A stretch of DNA of 64,000 bases. Origin: Epiperipatus broadwayi. Lineage: Eukaryota > Onychophora > Udeonychophora > Euonychophora > Peripatidae. Positions 61,051-64,000 of the stretch are shown here, piece by piece. The position numbers and the translations under genes are program-made. Where the stretch lies: positions 9,723,081 through 9,787,080 of the forward strand of contig JAQFVV010006200.1 of the NCBI GenBank assembly GCA_028023455.1, in the 5' to 3' direction. Below the pieces are notes generated by a model. It was not told the origin of the DNA. It did not search any database and saw only the letters and a list, made by a program, of their open reading frames with translations. Each line of letters opens with the position of its first letter. Position 1 is the first letter of the stretch.

Positions 61051-64000
61051 TAGTATAGACAATACACATATTATATATATATATATATATATACTTCAAT
61101 GTTATAGCAGAATTTTCTTCCACAAGGCCTTCAAAAATCGTATGAAGTACATTAAATAATAGATGCAATCACGGATCTACTTGATTTCACATAGTAAAAA
61201 CATTTATTTACTTATTTTTAGCTTATGGATTTTCTATTATAGAGTTTAACTATTAAAAAATAGCATAAAGAAACCTATGGAGATACTAATCAGGAGATTG
61301 TACCACTGATGGGCTTTATTAGGTGATTTCAATTCTGCATATGCAGCCTTGCATTAAATAGTCATTAAGTATGTGAATCAAATTTGTGTTTGTTTACATC
61401 TATATAAATCACTGGTTGTAACATTTTACTTTTGAAGCATAAAGATGCAAAACTATGAGTTCTTTTGGATCTTCTGATAAGAAAATCCTATAATATTTAG
61501 GAAAATTGAATTCAAATAGCTTTTCTGCTGGATCTAAAAAAATTCATTTGAAAATTCATAGGAATTTTATTTTTTTATGATATAATTATTTGGTTATAGA
61601 TTCGTGGTTGAACATCTAGAAAGGATACTTTATTTGAGTCAAGTTTAGGTATTGAAAGTATATCCTAAGATGTTGGCAAGTATGATCTACTCCATAATTA
61701 TTTATACATTTCCTGGAAGACAACTTTTCTTCTGATATCCATTGAAGATATAAAAGAGCAGGAAACCACCAAAAAGAAGCATACTTGAGTGTACCAATAA
61801 TATTGTTTATTATAATATTTACAGATCCAGAAGTTTAATGTGAACATTTTCCCCTATCAGGACAAAATATTCACCAATAGAATATGCAAGTGCTAAAGAT
61901 GCTATCCACAAAATACTTGCATTCATAATCCCCACTAGGGTCAACCAGCTTTCCGTGGACATTATTTCTAGAAATTATTTTAGATTTAATTTTGGATAAA
62001 TGTGAAAATTAAGTTAGCATGGAATAGGATTGTCTTTCAATTATTCTTACAAATGATTGTATTCAGATTACAAAAGTTTCTTTGAGTTTATATGAAAAGT
62101 TAAGTATGCTGTCTTCTGTTGGATTAAGAATAAGACTCCAAATTTTAAAAAAAAATCTCCAATTTGTTATATCCTTAATAATAAACTTTTGTATTTTTGA
62201 AAAATATTTCTTTAATGAAATTAAAGCAATTTCATTAGCGCAGATGGATTTTATGCATTTTGTATTTAGAAGATCATTGATGAATATTTTAATTAAATTA
62301 TATGAAAGAAATAAACCTCACAGCAAACTATTCTGCACAAATTTATATTTACTATGACTATCATTTATTGCCACTTCAATTTTTTTTTATTGGAAAGCAT
62401 TTTGTCAAATACATTGATGGTTGTTCTGCATTTGAGAATTTTAAAAATATTAGAAGAATATTTTTCAAACAATATCATAAACTGTTATTAGATCAGTTAT
62501 TACACATATACATATAAAACTATTGCAAAACAAAAATTGTCCTGACTATATTCTATATGTTTAACAAATACATTATAGAATGAAGCCTTTTTATTAACTA
62601 TTTATAATCTTTCTTTAGAACATATTTGCATGCAGCTCATTAAGTTATACTACCACATAACTTATACCACATACTTTTAGAAGCACTCTTTTCAATTTGT
62701 TTTAAATCAGTTTATTGTAAGCTTGAATGATTAAAGACAGATATTGTACTATTGTCTAGTTTCCATAGTAAGTTACACTTACAGTAGATAGCTTACGAGT
62801 AGAAGAAATAAACCAGAATTATTTTTCCTAAAAACATACTTATATTATACTGTGTATTATACAATATGGTTTATCAGAGTTTAAATATTAAATAGACTTA
62901 CATCTCGATTAATGGAACATAAATTCTATTATTAGGTGATACATATACTTGCGCGCGCACACACATATTATTAAGATTAAAACTTAAATGCACCAAACAC
63001 ACAATTAATTTAATAAACATAATAATACACTTATTATATACAAGCTATATACACGTATATCATTTGTTGATACTTCAATATATTTCATTCTTGTTTATAT
63101 CTATCAATTTTTTTTAAAGTGGATTATTTTTATTACTTTAACAATTAATTTAAATTGAACTTGAATTCTCAGGCTAACCTTTTTAAATAATTCTTCACTT
63201 TGATTTTCTCTTTCTCAAGGTCTAATTACATCATATTTAATGATATTTAATCATTTTATTATTTAATTGTGATTTCCTAGATGATTAAACTAATTAATTA
63301 CAATTTAATAAGTGCTTAGCTATTCATTTACTAGGATAATTATTATATTTATTTTAATGAAAAATTGACAATATGTTGTAAACATATCACACGTATTCTT
63401 TAAAACAATAATATGTTTATGCATACATTTTGAAGTTTAGATAAAATGTTTTAGAAAAGAATTTTTTTATAGTACTTTATAAACTCTCTTAATACTGAAT
63501 ACTTGGTTATAAATCAGATTAATAATTATCAATTGAGAAAATATTTTTGAACTATATATTATGGCCAAATTTAAACGTATGAAGTTGACATATATCTCAC
63601 AGAGGAGATTAATTACATCATGCCATAAAACAACATCCATTAAATAAAAACAGGTATATACATTTTTGATAATACCGCTTAAATATGCAAGCCATGATAT
63701 GTAAAATAACTTTCAAAAAAGTCGTCTTTATGGATATATGTAACAGGATTCCATTAATTGCATGTGTCAAAATATTTACAAACTGTCCCCCAAATACTAC
63801 AAGACTTCAAACTTCACTATCTCAAATTTTGATAAAGCTTATTATACAATGTACATTAAATGTTCGCAGTAAAAATGTAAACAAATTTGCTATAAATTCT
63901 CTTTCCCTCTTTTCTTCCAATGCGTAAGCTTGTGGTTAAGACCTGTAGAGGTCCCTACCTTCGCATTTTTAACCGCACAAGCCTTAGTTTTATTGCCTTA
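61051..64000. other. AT-rich non-coding region
   Basis: A (TA)n tract lies at about 61070-61093 and a (CG/CA) run at about 62952-62968. Open frames at 62082-62357, 62302-62517 and 63685-63927 (+) have no recognisable family and I do not call them. Confidence 0.5.

Noticed and set aside
61890-61970. Minus-strand 48-residue hydrophobic frame
   Set aside because: No family resemblance, short, and no splice or promoter context.

Overview
This is a strongly AT-rich stretch of a metazoan (probably invertebrate) nuclear genome. It has no bacterial-style operons. It is packed with decayed eukaryotic transposons: Penelope-like (PLE), L1/Tx1-type and RTE-type LINEs, hAT, piggyBac, a long-terminal-repeat element, SINE-like units and foldback repeats. 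The only host coding sequence I can support is one exon, at 18099-18415 (+). It carries most of a SUEL/Gal_lectin (rhamnose/galactose-binding lectin) domain, with a clean splice acceptor and a stop codon. I cannot place the species; the element mix fits several invertebrate phyla.

Layout: 1-2660 AT-rich with a promoter-like patch; 2661-6138 PLE with inverted plus direct endonuclease arms and a reverse transcriptase; 7494-7822 another PLE 3' fragment; 8331-9195 a DNA transposon with terminal inverted repeats; 9375-10840 a hammerhead-bearing array (family B); 11455-17450 a broken LINE on the minus strand; 18099-18415 the lectin exon; 20721-21700 a hammerhead tandem array (family C); 22004-22773 a piggyBac-like MITE; 26616-29618 a hAT element (ZBED5-like transposase) with a hammerhead foldback (family A) nested inside; 31684-33050 a piggyBac transposase relic; 33515-33975 and 42215-42685 foldback SINE-like elements; 36838-37590 an RTE 3' end; 40013-40695 a tandem pair of family A; 43631-44650 a second PLE remnant; 45263-53303 an element with 2.7-kb LTRs whose only coding region is a repeat protein; 58.2-59.5 kb SINE-like and foldback repeats; 60381-60790 a second RTE 3' end; 60803-61050 a family B foldback. 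The remaining stretches are AT-rich with nothing I recognise.

The main finding is that three unrelated non-coding repeat families each carry a type I hammerhead ribozyme in a structured context. Families A and C have copies with a complete core and a helix I extended past an internal loop. Family C is a head-to-tail array with ~401-bp monomers, so two cleavages would release a unit-length RNA. Family B also carries tRNA-like A and B boxes next to the ribozyme unit. All three families, and the coding PLE itself, share one layout: an inverted partial copy joined to one or more direct copies. I infer that these are PLE-related retrozymes/SINEs moved in trans by a PLE-type reverse transcriptase; the 13-bp target-site duplication around the family A foldback supports retrotransposition.
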